Source of the DNA: Bifidobacterium breve
Lineage (GTDB): Bacteria; Actinomycetota; Acidimicrobiia; Acidimicrobiales; Ilumatobacteraceae
Assembly: GCA_945862045.1 (NCBI GenBank)
Contig: CAMAWR010000002.1
Location: 1-64,000 of the forward strand
Length of the DNA: 64,000 bases
Direction of reading: 5' to 3'
Shown here: piece after piece, positions 47,108-55,952 of the stretch
Position numbering within the stretch: the stretch's first letter is position 1
Layout: the number at the start of each line of letters is the position of its first letter
Made by a program: the position numbers and the translations under genes
The notes under the pieces: generated by a model
The model's database searches: none
Told to the model about the DNA's origin: nothing
The model's input: the letters and a program-made list of their open reading frames with translations, nothing else

Positions 47108-47796
47108 CACCAGACTCACTCCTGCGCCACGGGGATATCGAAATTGAAATGCGCATGCCTTACAGCAGTAATGCCACGTTTATGGTGCGTGTAACCCGCG
47201 GTGAACACTCTCATCGGGCGATTTACAAGCCGCTGCGCGGCGAGCGGCCATTGTGGGATTTTCCACCCGGCCTGTATCGACGCGAAATCGCCGCCTACCG
47301 CCTTGCCCTGGCGATGGGCTACGACTTCGTGCCGTTGACCATCTTGCGCGACGGCCCACTCGGTGAAGGTTCACTGCAGATGCTCGTTGATGCCAACTTT
47401 GAGCACCACTACTTCACCCTGTTTGAGTCGCGCCCCGACCTCCATGACCGATTTCGCGACATTGCCATATTCGACATCGTTTCCAATAACAGCGACCGCA
47501 AGTCGGGTCATGTCCTCATCGACTCGAACGACCACATCACGGCAATTGATCACGGTTTGTGTTTCTCAGCCGACTTCAAACTCCGCACCGTCATCTGGGA
47601 ATTCGGCGGTGAGGAAATTCCTGCCGCCGCATTGCAAGCAATCGAGCGCGTGTCGACGTCCCTGCCCCTAGATGTCTCATCGCTGCTCGAGGCCGATGAA
47701 ATCACGGCGTTCGGCGAGCGAGCGGCGTGGCTGTTGGAACACCAACGTTTCCCCGTTGACGAAAGCGGCCGGCGCTACCCCTGGCCGCTTGTTTGA
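47089..47796 (+). CDS. SCO1664 family protein (kinase-like fold)
   Basis: 235 residues, overlapping DUF3090 by 19 bases. AIYKPLRGERPLWDFP resembles a nucleotide-binding Lys segment, FDIVSNNSDRKSGHVL a catalytic-loop region and AIDHGLCFS a metal-binding Asp region, as in HipA or PI3/4-kinase-like enzymes. The family is conserved with the two genes before it; substrate and activity are unknown. Confidence 0.85.
   Translation: MPEDELTPDSLLRHGDIEIEMRMPYSSNATFMVRVTRGEHSHRAIYKPLRGERPLWDFPPGLYRREIAAYRLALAMGYDFVPLTILRDGPLGEGSLQMLVDANFEHHYFTLFESRPDLHDRFRDIAIFDIVSNNSDRKSGHVLIDSNDHITAIDHGLCFSADFKLRTVIWEFGGEEIPAAALQAIERVSTSLPLDVSSLLEADEITAFGERAAWLLEHQRFPVDESGRRYPWPLV
47763..47790. terminator. Weak terminator-like stem at the SCO1664/etfA convergence
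   Basis: AAGCGGCC and its complement GGCCGCTT, 12-base loop, overlapping the 3' end of the SCO1664 gene; a TATTTTTTG run lies about 18 bases further on. The loop is large and the T run distant, so the call is tentative. Confidence 0.3.
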
Positions 47797-47820
47797 CCGT
47801 CTGCTGTATTTTTTGCGGTG

Positions 47821-48789
47821 TTAGCCGCGCGCCTTGAGTGCTGCGATCAGTTTGGGTAGCACCTTGTGCAAATCCCCGACGATGCCAAGATCGGCCACCG
47901 CAAAAATTGGGGCTTCTTTGTCTTTGTTGATCGCGATGATGTTCTTGGAACCCTTCATCCCCACCATGTGTTGGGTCGCACCGGAAATGCCGGCGGCGAT
48001 GTACAAGCTTGGCTTCACCACTTTGCCGGTTTGACCAACTTGATACGAGTACGGCACCCAGCCGGCATCAACGATCGCTCGTGAGGCGCCTGGCGCAGCG
48101 TGCAGCAACTTGGACAATTCTTCAACCATCGCGAAATTTTGTGACTCGCCCAAACCCCGACCACCCGCAACGACGATGTTGGCCTCATCGAGTTTTGGTC
48201 CGCTCGTTTCTTCGACATGCACCACCATGACCTTGGCGGCGGCAGTTTTACCCGTGTCAGGCACGGTGACGGTGACAACTTCAGCTGGCGCACCACTGCA
48301 CTCTTCGGCCGCAAAACTCTTCGGTCGGAACGACGCGAGGTGTGGGCCGGAACCCGTGAAGGCAGCGGCGAATAGCACGTTGCCACCAAAGATTGGGGTG
48401 GTGGCGACCACTTCGTCGCCGTTGACGACGATGTCGACGCTGTTGGTCAGCACCGTGACGCCCAGCTTCACCGACAGGCGCGCAATCGTGTCACGACCGT
48501 CGTAGTTCTGTGGAAACAGAATGAGATCGGGCTTGTCGCCGCCGGCGATGAGCGCCTGCATTGTGCTGGCCGCAGCGACACCGGCAAAGCGACCACCGAG
48601 GTCGCCCGTTGAGTACACCTTCTTCGCGCCGAATTTGCCGAGTGCCTCGGCCAGACCTGCACCATCGCCGGCCACAAAAGCCGACACGTTGGGCGTGAGA
48701 CTGCGCGCCTTGGTGAGAAGTTCAGCGGTGAAACTGGTGATCGTTCCGTTGCTGCCTTGGGCGAAAACCCAGATGTTGTTGACGGTCAT
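47821..48789 (-). CDS. etfA: Electron transfer flavoprotein alpha subunit
   Basis: 322 residues. Its FAD-binding signature [19 protein letters not shown] and [13 protein letters not shown] lie in the C-terminal domain; [10 protein letters not shown] is also conserved. AGGGAGCAC precedes the ATG. Forms a heterodimer with EtfB and takes electrons from acyl-CoA dehydrogenases such as the one at 42731. Ten bases separate it from etfB. Confidence 0.96.
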   Translation of the reverse strand: MTVNNIWVFAQGSNGTITSFTAELLTKARSLTPNVSAFVAGDGAGLAEALGKFGAKKVYSTGDLGGRFAGVAAASTMQALIAGGDKPDLILFPQNYDGRDTIARLSVKLGVTVLTNSVDIVVNGDEVVATTPIFGGNVLFAAAFTGSGPHLASFRPKSFAAEECSGAPAEVVTVTVPDTGKTAAAKVMVVHVEETSGPKLDEANIVVAGGRGLGESQNFAMVEELSKLLHAAPGASRAIVDAGWVPYSYQVGQTGKVVKPSLYIAAGISGATQHMVGMKGSKNIIAINKDKEAPIFAVADLGIVGDLHKVLPKLIAALKARG

Positions 48790-48799
48790 GATGTGCTCC

Positions 48800-49576
48800 C
48801 TAGATGACTTTCAGTGTTTCGAGGAAGGCCACGATTTTGTTGAATGCTTCGCCGTCGTCTTCGATGACTTGGCCCGCCTGGCGTGCCTCGGCTTGCGTCA
48901 CCGACGACACTTTTTGCCCGGCACCAGACCAGCCAACCGGTGACACACCGAGATCGGTGGCGGTAACGGTAACGATTTCTTTCTTCTTGGCGTCCATGAT
49001 CCCTTTGAAACTTGGGTAGCGCGGTTCAACGACGCCCGCCGTCACGCTCACGAGTGCGGGCAGCGGGCACTCGACTTCGTCGTAACCGGCTTCGGTCTGT
49101 CGATTGATCTTCAGCACGCCACCATCGACCTTGACCTTTTTGGCGAACGTAACCGACGGTAGGCCGAGTACTTCAGCAATCTGCTCGGGCACGGTGCCCG
49201 TGTAACCGTCGGTTGACTCGGTTGCTGCAATGACCAGATCGGGCATCCCGAGTTTTTGCACCGCTGCTGCGAGCACCTTGGCCGTGGTCAGTGCGTCAGA
49301 ACCCGCGAGCGCCGGATCTGACACGAGCACGCCACGTATCGCACCCATTGCGAGTGCAGTGCGCATGCCCGACGTTTCACCATTGGGCGCCATCGACACG
49401 ATGCTCACTTCTCCACCGCCGGCTGCGGTCACCAACTGCAACGCCATTTCCACGCCGTAGGCATCGGAGTCGTCGAGGATGAGCTTGCCGTCACGCTTCA
49501 AAGCGTTCGTTGATGGGTCGAGCGAGCCTGGCGTGGCGGGATCAGGAATTTGTTTGACGCAGACGACGATGTTCAT
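48800..49576 (-). CDS. etfB: Electron transfer flavoprotein beta subunit
   Basis: 258 residues from ATG 49576 (MNIVVCVKQIPDPA, the usual EtfB start); an ATG three codons earlier is possible. AMP-binding and recognition-loop regions include DSDAYGVEMALQLV and ESTDGYTGTVPEQIAEVLGLP split over residues 125-150. Translated before etfA. Confidence 0.95.
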   Translation of the reverse strand: MNIVVCVKQIPDPATPGSLDPSTNALKRDGKLILDDSDAYGVEMALQLVTAAGGGEVSIVSMAPNGETSGMRTALAMGAIRGVLVSDPALAGSDALTTAKVLAAAVQKLGMPDLVIAATESTDGYTGTVPEQIAEVLGLPSVTFAKKVKVDGGVLKINRQTEAGYDEVECPLPALVSVTAGVVEPRYPSFKGIMDAKKKEIVTVTATDLGVSPVGWSGAGQKVSSVTQAEARQAGQVIEDDGEAFNKIVAFLETLKVI

Positions 49577-49677
49577 CACCTTCATTGTTACCGCTGAAGC
49601 AGCGTCGTGAAGAATCAGCCCGACAAGAAGGGCTTGGCCTCACTGTGACCTGTGTCAAGCGTGCAGCGAGCCTCGGA

Positions 49678-49683
49678 TACCGT
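49678..49683 (+). promoter_or_regulatory. Candidate -10 element for lipid kinase gene
   Basis: TACCGT eight bases before the GTG at 49692, with only a weak purine run (GGCAGGG) in between that could also serve ribosomes. Confidence 0.4.
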
Positions 49684-49691
49684 GGCAGGGC

Positions 49692-50615
49692 GTGCGAATT
49701 CTGTTGATCGTCAACTCCTTCGCCACTTCAGTGTCCCCCCGCAACACCGTGCAGGTGCACCAATATCTGGCCCGTCACCACGACGTGCAGGTGGTCGAAA
49801 CAAGTGAGCGTGGACATGCCACCCGCTTTGCCGCCGACGCCGTGTTACGTGGTCTCGATGCCGTCATCGCTTTCGGTGGAGACGGCACGCTGAACGAGGT
49901 CGCCACTGGTCTGGCCGGCAGCACCACCGCGCTAGGTGTTCTGCCAGGTGGGTCCACCAACGTGTTCGCGCGGTCGCTCGGCATGGCGAATGACCCGCTA
50001 CTTGGTGTCACCCAGCTCACCGCTGGCCTTGACGGTGGTCTCATCACACCGATCGGTCTTGGTGAAGCCAACGGTCGCTACTTCACCTTTCACGCCGGTA
50101 TCGGATATGACGCCGAGGTGGTGCGACAAGTGGAGCGCACGTTGAGTTTCAAGCGACTCGTTGGTCAACCACTCTTTGCCTTCTCTGCATTGAAGACATG
50201 GTTTTTTGATTATGACCGCAAGTTTCCCCACTTCTCCGTGGAGATCGATGGACGCAAAGTTCCGAATGGCTTTTCCACGATCGTGCTCAACACCAACCCG
50301 TACACCTACGTGGGCAAGCGTGCAGTCGAACTTTCGCGTGCAGCATCACTCGAAAAACGTCTCGTCGCAATCACGTTCCGTCGCCTGACCACACCGCTCA
50401 TGCTGTCCACGCTGTGGGGTGCGCTGCGCCACGGTGGTATCGCCGCCCGTCGCGGTATTGAAATCACCGAGGACGTCGAGCAGGTGGTCTTTGACTTCGC
50501 CGCCCCGTTCAGTTATCAACTTGATGGTGACTACATCGGTGACACCACGACGCTCACCGTGCGACATCACGACGCTGCACTCCGCTTGATCAAGCCGATG
50601 CTCGTCGAGTATTAA
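49692..50615 (+). CDS. Diacylglycerol kinase-family lipid kinase
   Basis: 307 residues, DAGK catalytic domain. FGGDGTLNEVATGL and LGVLPGGSTNVFARSLG are the nucleotide-binding motifs. Such enzymes phosphorylate diacylglycerol, sphingoid or other membrane lipids; the substrate is unknown. The next gene is a GDPD on the opposite strand, so both touch lipid turnover. Confidence 0.9.
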   Translation: MRILLIVNSFATSVSPRNTVQVHQYLARHHDVQVVETSERGHATRFAADAVLRGLDAVIAFGGDGTLNEVATGLAGSTTALGVLPGGSTNVFARSLGMANDPLLGVTQLTAGLDGGLITPIGLGEANGRYFTFHAGIGYDAEVVRQVERTLSFKRLVGQPLFAFSALKTWFFDYDRKFPHFSVEIDGRKVPNGFSTIVLNTNPYTYVGKRAVELSRAASLEKRLVAITFRRLTTPLMLSTLWGALRHGGIAARRGIEITEDVEQVVFDFAAPFSYQLDGDYIGDTTTLTVRHHDAALRLIKPMLVEY

Positions 50616-50642
50616 TTTCACACCCGAAGACAGGTGCACCGC

Positions 50643-51353
50643 TCAGGCGCGCTCGCGCACCACGCTGAGCCCGATGTCGGGCACATTCGTGCAGATGCCG
50701 TCAACACCCCAGCCGATAAGTTCACGCATGCGTTGCGGGTCGTCGCATGTCCAGGTATTTACCCGCAGACCGTGATGGTGGAAGGTGTCGACCATCTCCT
50801 GCGTCACGCGCGACACCTCGGGATGCACCGCAACATGCCCACTTGTCTGCAGATCACGCGCCAACTTGTCGGCATCAGGGATAGCAACGGTGAGCCATGC
50901 GGTTGGTAGCTGCGGCCAGGCGGCGTGTGCACGGTCAATGGTGGTGCGTCGAAAACACGACAATAAATAGCGACGCGGGTCACCATGTGCTGCAACGCGT
51001 CGTCGCAGCACGTCGAGTACGGCAGTGGTGCGGTGGTCGTCGGCATCAAAGTCGGGTTCGGTACGAAAATTCTTGATTTCGACATTCACCCACATGTCGC
51101 CACAGGCATCAAGTGCTTCGTCCAACGTCGGAATGAAATTTGGCAGATGTTCCTTGCGCAGCTGCACGATGAGTCGGCCGTCGGCGAGCCCCGGGTCGTG
51201 ATGCACGACTAAGTCGCCGCTGGCGCACTGGCGAACATCGAGTTCCACCGCATCAGCCCCCAGCTCGTGCGCCAACAGAAACGCCTGTATCGTGTTCCCA
51301 CGCGCCGCCTTCGAAGCACCGCGATGGGCCATTATTTGGGTGGTTGTACGCAT
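50643..51353 (-). CDS. Glycerophosphodiester phosphodiesterase family protein
   Basis: 236 residues, TIM barrel. AHRGASKAARGNT (catalytic HRG), DAVELDVRQCASGDLVVHHD with the metal-binding Glu and Asp, VNVEIKN and NTWTCDD follow in family order. No signal peptide, so a cytoplasmic enzyme releasing glycerol 3-phosphate from glycerophosphodiesters. Confidence 0.93.
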   Translation of the reverse strand: MRTTTQIMAHRGASKAARGNTIQAFLLAHELGADAVELDVRQCASGDLVVHHDPGLADGRLIVQLRKEHLPNFIPTLDEALDACGDMWVNVEIKNFRTEPDFDADDHRTTAVLDVLRRRVAAHGDPRRYLLSCFRRTTIDRAHAAWPQLPTAWLTVAIPDADKLARDLQTSGHVAVHPEVSRVTQEMVDTFHHHGLRVNTWTCDDPQRMRELIGWGVDGICTNVPDIGLSVVRERA

Positions 51354-51398
51354 GTTGAACGGAAAGCCTCGGTGGCGAAAGAGTACTCAATTTGCCCC

Positions 51399-51427
51399 TT
51401 GTGTTCGTGCCGTAACCCACTTAGCCT
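51399..51427 (+). promoter_or_regulatory. Promoter of whiB1
   Basis: TTGTGT (51399-51404), a 17-base spacer, and TAGCCT (51422-51427), nine bases before the ATG. The 5' UTR would be at most about three bases, and no Shine-Dalgarno is present. Confidence 0.55.
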
Positions 51428-51436
51428 GACGCTCTC

Positions 51437-51733
51437 ATGTCAATCCTTGCCCAAAGCCTCGCCCTTGGTTCCGCTGACTACACCTGGCGAGTGAACGCCA
51501 ATTGTCGGGCGATCGATCCTGAAATGTTTTTCCCGATCGGTAATACGGGTGAGGCATTGCGCCTTTTGGTGCGAGCTCGTGCAGTGTGTTCTGACTGCGG
51601 TGTACGCAAGGAGTGCTTGGAGTTTGCTCTCGCCACGAATCAGGATTGCGGCGTATGGGGTGGCACGAGCGAAGATGAGCGACGCGACATTCGCCGACGC
51701 AACACCGCAGCACGTCGCGCCGGCCTCGTCTAG
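51437..51733 (+). CDS. whiB1: WhiB1-type iron-sulfur transcription factor
   Basis: 98 residues. Four cluster-binding Cys at 23, 51, 54 and 60 and the GVWGG turn (72-76) followed by SEDERR and a basic tail. Residue order WR..A.CR..DPE.FFP.GN.G.AL matches M. tuberculosis WhiB1, an essential NO-sensitive [4Fe-4S] regulator that binds the sigma factor. In M. tuberculosis whiB1 lies next to pdtaS; here one large gene separates them. Confidence 0.88.
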   Translation: MSILAQSLALGSADYTWRVNANCRAIDPEMFFPIGNTGEALRLLVRARAVCSDCGVRKECLEFALATNQDCGVWGGTSEDERRDIRRRNTAARRAGLV

Positions 51734-51805
51734 CGCGCAGCGCCAGACTTTGACGCACCGCCCAGCGCAGAGCCTGAGCCAACTAGCGTTGCAGTTTGTC
51801 GTCTC

Positions 51806-54433
51806 ATGAAGTCGCTTGCTGTCCTTGTCTTCATTTTCTTGGTTGTTCCCGGTTCGGGACAATTGGCGTGGGATGGCCTGCCGTTCAGCACCCGGCTTGA
51901 ATTCGCATCACTTGTCGTCTTCGTCGTAGCGATACTGAATCGTGAGATTCGGCAAAAAGTTCGGGCCTGGCTGAAAACCAAGGTATGGCGTTCTGCCGTA
52001 CAGCCTGCACTGGTGCTCCTTGCATTACTGAAGCTTCTGACCTTCGCGTGGTATCCGTTCAGCGACGGATTCGATGCTTGCTACCGAAGCCTGTACGTCC
52101 CCATCGAGAATCTGGGTAATTGCGAGAAGTCGTACGAGGGCCCCTTCCTCCGTCGCAGCGACCTCGGCTTTTCGAATACGACACGAATCGATCGAACCGT
52201 TGACTTCGGCATACAGATGCACGACTGGAGCCTGCCGTTCATGAATGACTACCCAAGGCTGGGCGCCTTGTGGCTAAGTCGACTGCCTTTCACGGCCACG
52301 TACGGCGCCATCGTTTCCAACAACACCAAGACACAGCAGTTTCTGCCGATTTATAGCAATGGTGAACTTGAAGCATCCCTTGCCGGTGAACTTATTGACC
52401 AATCCTCTCTGGCGCTGGTTGATTTGTATCAATTTCCTCGGCTGCAGTTCTTGCCGGTTACGACAGCTCCCGCTGAGTTGCGGGTCGAATACAAGTTCAC
52501 CGATGATGATTCCCCGATTCCCCCAGAAGCAGAACCTCCAAGGCGGGGGGTCTACGCTCAGCTCAAGATTGGTCGACCACTTTCGCAGACGGCGATCCTG
52601 AAATTTGCCGACGTGCGCGTGCGTGGTTCGACTCTTGATGTAGCAAACAACAAAACTCCGGATGCGATCATCGCAGTCAACTCGGTGAACACAGAAATTG
52701 GGCGCACTGACGCGCAAGCCAGGCCAGATGTTGCCACGTTGTGGAACCGCCCATCACTCACGATGAACGGCTTTAATTTCACCATTCCAGCAAGCGAATT
52801 GACGCAAGGCAACGCCACGATAAAAGCCGTCTATGGCCCACGCCAAGTGACGATTGGGGTTGTCGCCGGAGGCAAGTCTCTCATTTCCACACCGCTTGCC
52901 ACAAAGGTCACCAAAATCAACGGGGTAGAAACCCAAATTGAGACGTGGTTCGACGCGGACCGCAATGAGTTTTCGCCTCTCGCACCAGTAGGCCGACAAG
53001 ACACGGGTCGTCTCTTTCTTCTGCTCACTCTGCTGGTTGACGGCGTCACTGCCCTGTTACTCTTTGCACTCGGCGTCTTGCTGCTGCTGAACCTGCGGTG
53101 GTGGTTGCTGATTGCATTTGGCGTAGGTCTTACAACCTTTGGATTACTCAAATTCGGCTTGATGTTTGCACCAAATACTCTTGGAATACCGCTTTTGCTT
53201 CCCATCCTTGCCGTCGTAATTACTTTCGTCACTGTCCGCTCACAACTTCGTGCAGCACCAATGATCGTATTCCTCTTGGCTTCATTGGCTTTGGCTTATG
53301 TAAGGGTCTTTGATAACCTCGAACTCTTAATCGGCAATAGGGCAGAACGCTGGTGGGGGCGACTGCTGTACTACGAGCGCGCTTCTGACTGGTATGCCAC
53401 CCAGGGTTATGCCCGCAGCATTTTTGTTGAGGGTTCGCTGCGTGGTGGGGAAGGTGTATTTTGGTTTCAGTCAGGACCTCGTTATCTTGCTTTCGTGACT
53501 CGTTCCGTGCTCGGCGAAAATGATGTCCTTGTCGGGCTACTCATGACAACCCTCGGTTTCTTTACCATCTTTTATTTGGTGACACTCTTTGTCCGCCAAT
53601 ATCAACAGCCAATCGACATCGCAGTCGGTGGTCTCCTACTCTTTGTCGGATTGTTATTCATGGCCGATGATCTCATGGTCTACTTTGGTTTTGTTGGCTC
53701 GAGTGAGTACCCGACTTGGGTGGTGCTGTTCGCCATCACGGGATTCTTCATCTCTCGGCAACACGAGTCCCGTGCTTGGCTACTAGTGGCCCTCAGCCTG
53801 ATTCTTGGTTACTGCGTGCAGCTGCGGCCGAATCAAATCGGGGGCATTATCGCAATCTTTTTGGTATTGCTCACTTATGTACAACGAACCGACCGCACAC
53901 TTGCCTGGGGAAATATTGCACGGATGACGACCGCCTTCGGAGTGGTTGTCTCGCTCAGCCTGTTACACAATCTGTATTACGGTGAAAGATTCGTACTGTT
54001 CACTGCCAACGGGCTCATCAATCTGGCATTTGAATGGACCGACGTGCTATCCGCTGGTGACTTTTCTGTGGTGTGGACTCAACTCCGATTCATGATGTAT
54101 TGGAACTCGATTGGCAACTGGGTGTGGGCAGGCATGTTTTGGGGATCACAGATGTTGTGGCTGGCTGTTGTGATGCTCCGAGTACAACAGCGACAATTCC
54201 TGCGAACACGCAGTCTCATGCTCATGATTCCGTTCGGATTTGCACTCCCAATGCTCAGGTACCAAATGGGTTCGTACTATCCACGTCACCTCGTGGCGAT
54301 CAATTTGGCTTTCTTGTGTGCAGCACTCATGGCGTGGCCCCGTGACAGCAGCACCGCCACTGATACCCCGCACGGTTCTGAATCAATTGATGTGCCTGAA
54401 GATCTACCGCAGCCGGCGGTAACTGGCGTCTAG
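51806..54433 (+). CDS. Large polytopic membrane protein with extracytoplasmic domain, unknown function
   Basis: 875 residues. Two N-terminal membrane helices (about 1-20 and 30-45, then 68-82), a soluble extracytoplasmic region of about 320 residues (about 85-400) with short beta-rich stretches, then ten or more helices to residue 840 and a short acidic cytoplasmic tail. A FMNDYPRLGALWLSRLPF segment and a later YARSIFVEGSLRGGEG lie outside the membrane. The layout recalls GT-C glycosyltransferases, but no family is recognised. Base composition is lower in G+C than its neighbours. Its stop interlocks with that of pdtaS. Confidence 0.7.
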   Translation: MKSLAVLVFIFLVVPGSGQLAWDGLPFSTRLEFASLVVFVVAILNREIRQKVRAWLKTKVWRSAVQPALVLLALLKLLTFAWYPFSDGFDACYRSLYVPIENLGNCEKSYEGPFLRRSDLGFSNTTRIDRTVDFGIQMHDWSLPFMNDYPRLGALWLSRLPFTATYGAIVSNNTKTQQFLPIYSNGELEASLAGELIDQSSLALVDLYQFPRLQFLPVTTAPAELRVEYKFTDDDSPIPPEAEPPRRGVYAQLKIGRPLSQTAILKFADVRVRGSTLDVANNKTPDAIIAVNSVNTEIGRTDAQARPDVATLWNRPSLTMNGFNFTIPASELTQGNATIKAVYGPRQVTIGVVAGGKSLISTPLATKVTKINGVETQIETWFDADRNEFSPLAPVGRQDTGRLFLLLTLLVDGVTALLLFALGVLLLLNLRWWLLIAFGVGLTTFGLLKFGLMFAPNTLGIPLLLPILAVVITFVTVRSQLRAAPMIVFLLASLALAYVRVFDNLELLIGNRAERWWGRLLYYERASDWYATQGYARSIFVEGSLRGGEGVFWFQSGPRYLAFVTRSVLGENDVLVGLLMTTLGFFTIFYLVTLFVRQYQQPIDIAVGGLLLFVGLLFMADDLMVYFGFVGSSEYPTWVVLFAITGFFISRQHESRAWLLVALSLILGYCVQLRPNQIGGIIAIFLVLLTYVQRTDRTLAWGNIARMTTAFGVVVSLSLLHNLYYGERFVLFTANGLINLAFEWTDVLSAGDFSVVWTQLRFMMYWNSIGNWVWAGMFWGSQMLWLAVVMLRVQQRQFLRTRSLMLMIPFGFALPMLRYQMGSYYPRHLVAINLAFLCAALMAWPRDSSTATDTPHGSESIDVPEDLPQPAVTGV

Positions 54434-55950
54434 TGCGCCGACTCGGTCGGAATCCGCAGGTCGACCACCGTGCCGATTTGCTCGTTGCCGTCGTTGAATG
54501 CGGCATCATCAAGTTCTTGTTGAGTAGCGGGTCGCATGGCGATGGTGCCACCGAGTTCGGTGGTCACGAGGGTGCGCACGATCGAGAGCCCCAGTCCGGT
54601 TGCTTGCGCAATATTGAATTGGTCGTCGACCCCTACACCGTTGTCGATCACCCGAATGTGTAGGGCGTCGTCCTGCTTGTCGCGTTGCAGGAACACCCGC
54701 ACCACACCGTCACGACGCACGTCACCGAACGCATGATCGACCACGTTCTGCAACAACTCAAGGATCACCACCGAAAGTGGTGTGGCAATCGTGGCGGGCA
54801 GTCGTCCTGCATCGCCACGCACCTCAAAACGAATCGGCCGGTCATTCGACTGCAGGCTTTCTTGCGTGAGTTGAATGAGTGGACGAACGATCTCGATGAA
54901 GGCGACATCCTCACCAGGCTCGCGCGACAGCGTTTCGTGCACCAATGCAATGGTGCGGATGCGGCGCACCGAATCGGCGACTGCCGCCTTTGCCTCTTCT
55001 GAGGCCAAACGCCGACCCTGCAGGCGCAGCAACGACGAAATCGTCTGCAAATTGTTCTTCACGCGATGATGAATCTCTTTGATCGTTGCATCCTTGGTGA
55101 GGATGAGCCGATCACGCCGACGCAATTCAGACACGTCACGCATCAGGACGACACCACCAATCACGTTCACCGCCCGTGCACCACGCTTCAAGATCGGAAT
55201 CGAGCGAACCAGCAATGTGACCACATGTTCCTGATCAAGTTCTTCAACGACAGGCTCACGACGCTCGAACGAGGCACGTGCTGCATCATGCGCAAAGCCA
55301 AGTTCGGCCAAACTCTGGCCGACCGCATTGGCGCGGATGCCGATGCGGTGCAGGGCCGATACTGCGTTCGGTGAGGCGTACCGCACTCGCGCACTACCGT
55401 CGAGCACGATGACACCGTCACCGACGCGTGGCGCAACACTCGCATCGGCCACGCGACCGGTGAACGGGAACAACCCGGTCGCCACCATCGTCGCGAAGTC
55501 GTCGAAAATCGACAGATAGGTGCGCTCCAGCTGCCCCGGTCGGCGACCCGAAACCCTCGACACCTCGCGCGTCAGTACGGCGACGGCCTTTCCTTCACGC
55601 ATGACAGGTATCGCCGTCATGTTCACTGGATCGGAAAGATACGGCAATGTGATTTCACCTTTTTGAATTTGTCCACTCTGGGCTGCTGCCGCGATGAACG
55701 GTCGATCCGTGTCGTCGGCATACTCACCAACGAGGTCCGACTGGTAGAGCGTTTGACCTGTCGCAGCCCGTACCTGGGATGCCGTCAGCCAGTTGGTTCC
55801 ACTTGGTGATACGACCGGCACGTACAGCAGCAGGTCGGCAAACGAAAAATCGGCCAGCATCCCCCACTCTGAAATGAGCGCCGACAAATGCGCAATGTCG
55901 TCTTCGGACAGCGAGGTGTGTTCTGCAGCGAGTTCAACCAGGGTCGGCAT
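54430..55950 (-). CDS. pdtaS: PdtaS-type sensor histidine kinase
   Basis: 506 residues, no membrane helices. N-terminal GAF domain (about 1-155), PAS domain (about 170-275), then HisKA_2 with phospho-acceptor His295 in KEIHHRVKNNLQTISSLLRLQ (split over 291-310) and HATPase_c with ELLQNVVDHAFG, DNGVGV and TGLGLSIVRTLV. In M. tuberculosis PdtaS phosphorylates the ANTAR regulator PdtaR and responds to copper and NO; no pdtaR is in this window. It starts two bases after the BagB-like gene. Confidence 0.92.
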   Translation of the reverse strand: MPTLVELAAEHTSLSEDDIAHLSALISEWGMLADFSFADLLLYVPVVSPSGTNWLTASQVRAATGQTLYQSDLVGEYADDTDRPFIAAAAQSGQIQKGEITLPYLSDPVNMTAIPVMREGKAVAVLTREVSRVSGRRPGQLERTYLSIFDDFATMVATGLFPFTGRVADASVAPRVGDGVIVLDGSARVRYASPNAVSALHRIGIRANAVGQSLAELGFAHDAARASFERREPVVEELDQEHVVTLLVRSIPILKRGARAVNVIGGVVLMRDVSELRRRDRLILTKDATIKEIHHRVKNNLQTISSLLRLQGRRLASEEAKAAVADSVRRIRTIALVHETLSREPGEDVAFIEIVRPLIQLTQESLQSNDRPIRFEVRGDAGRLPATIATPLSVVILELLQNVVDHAFGDVRRDGVVRVFLQRDKQDDALHIRVIDNGVGVDDQFNIAQATGLGLSIVRTLVTTELGGTIAMRPATQQELDDAAFNDGNEQIGTVVDLRIPTESAH

Positions 55951-55952
55951 GG

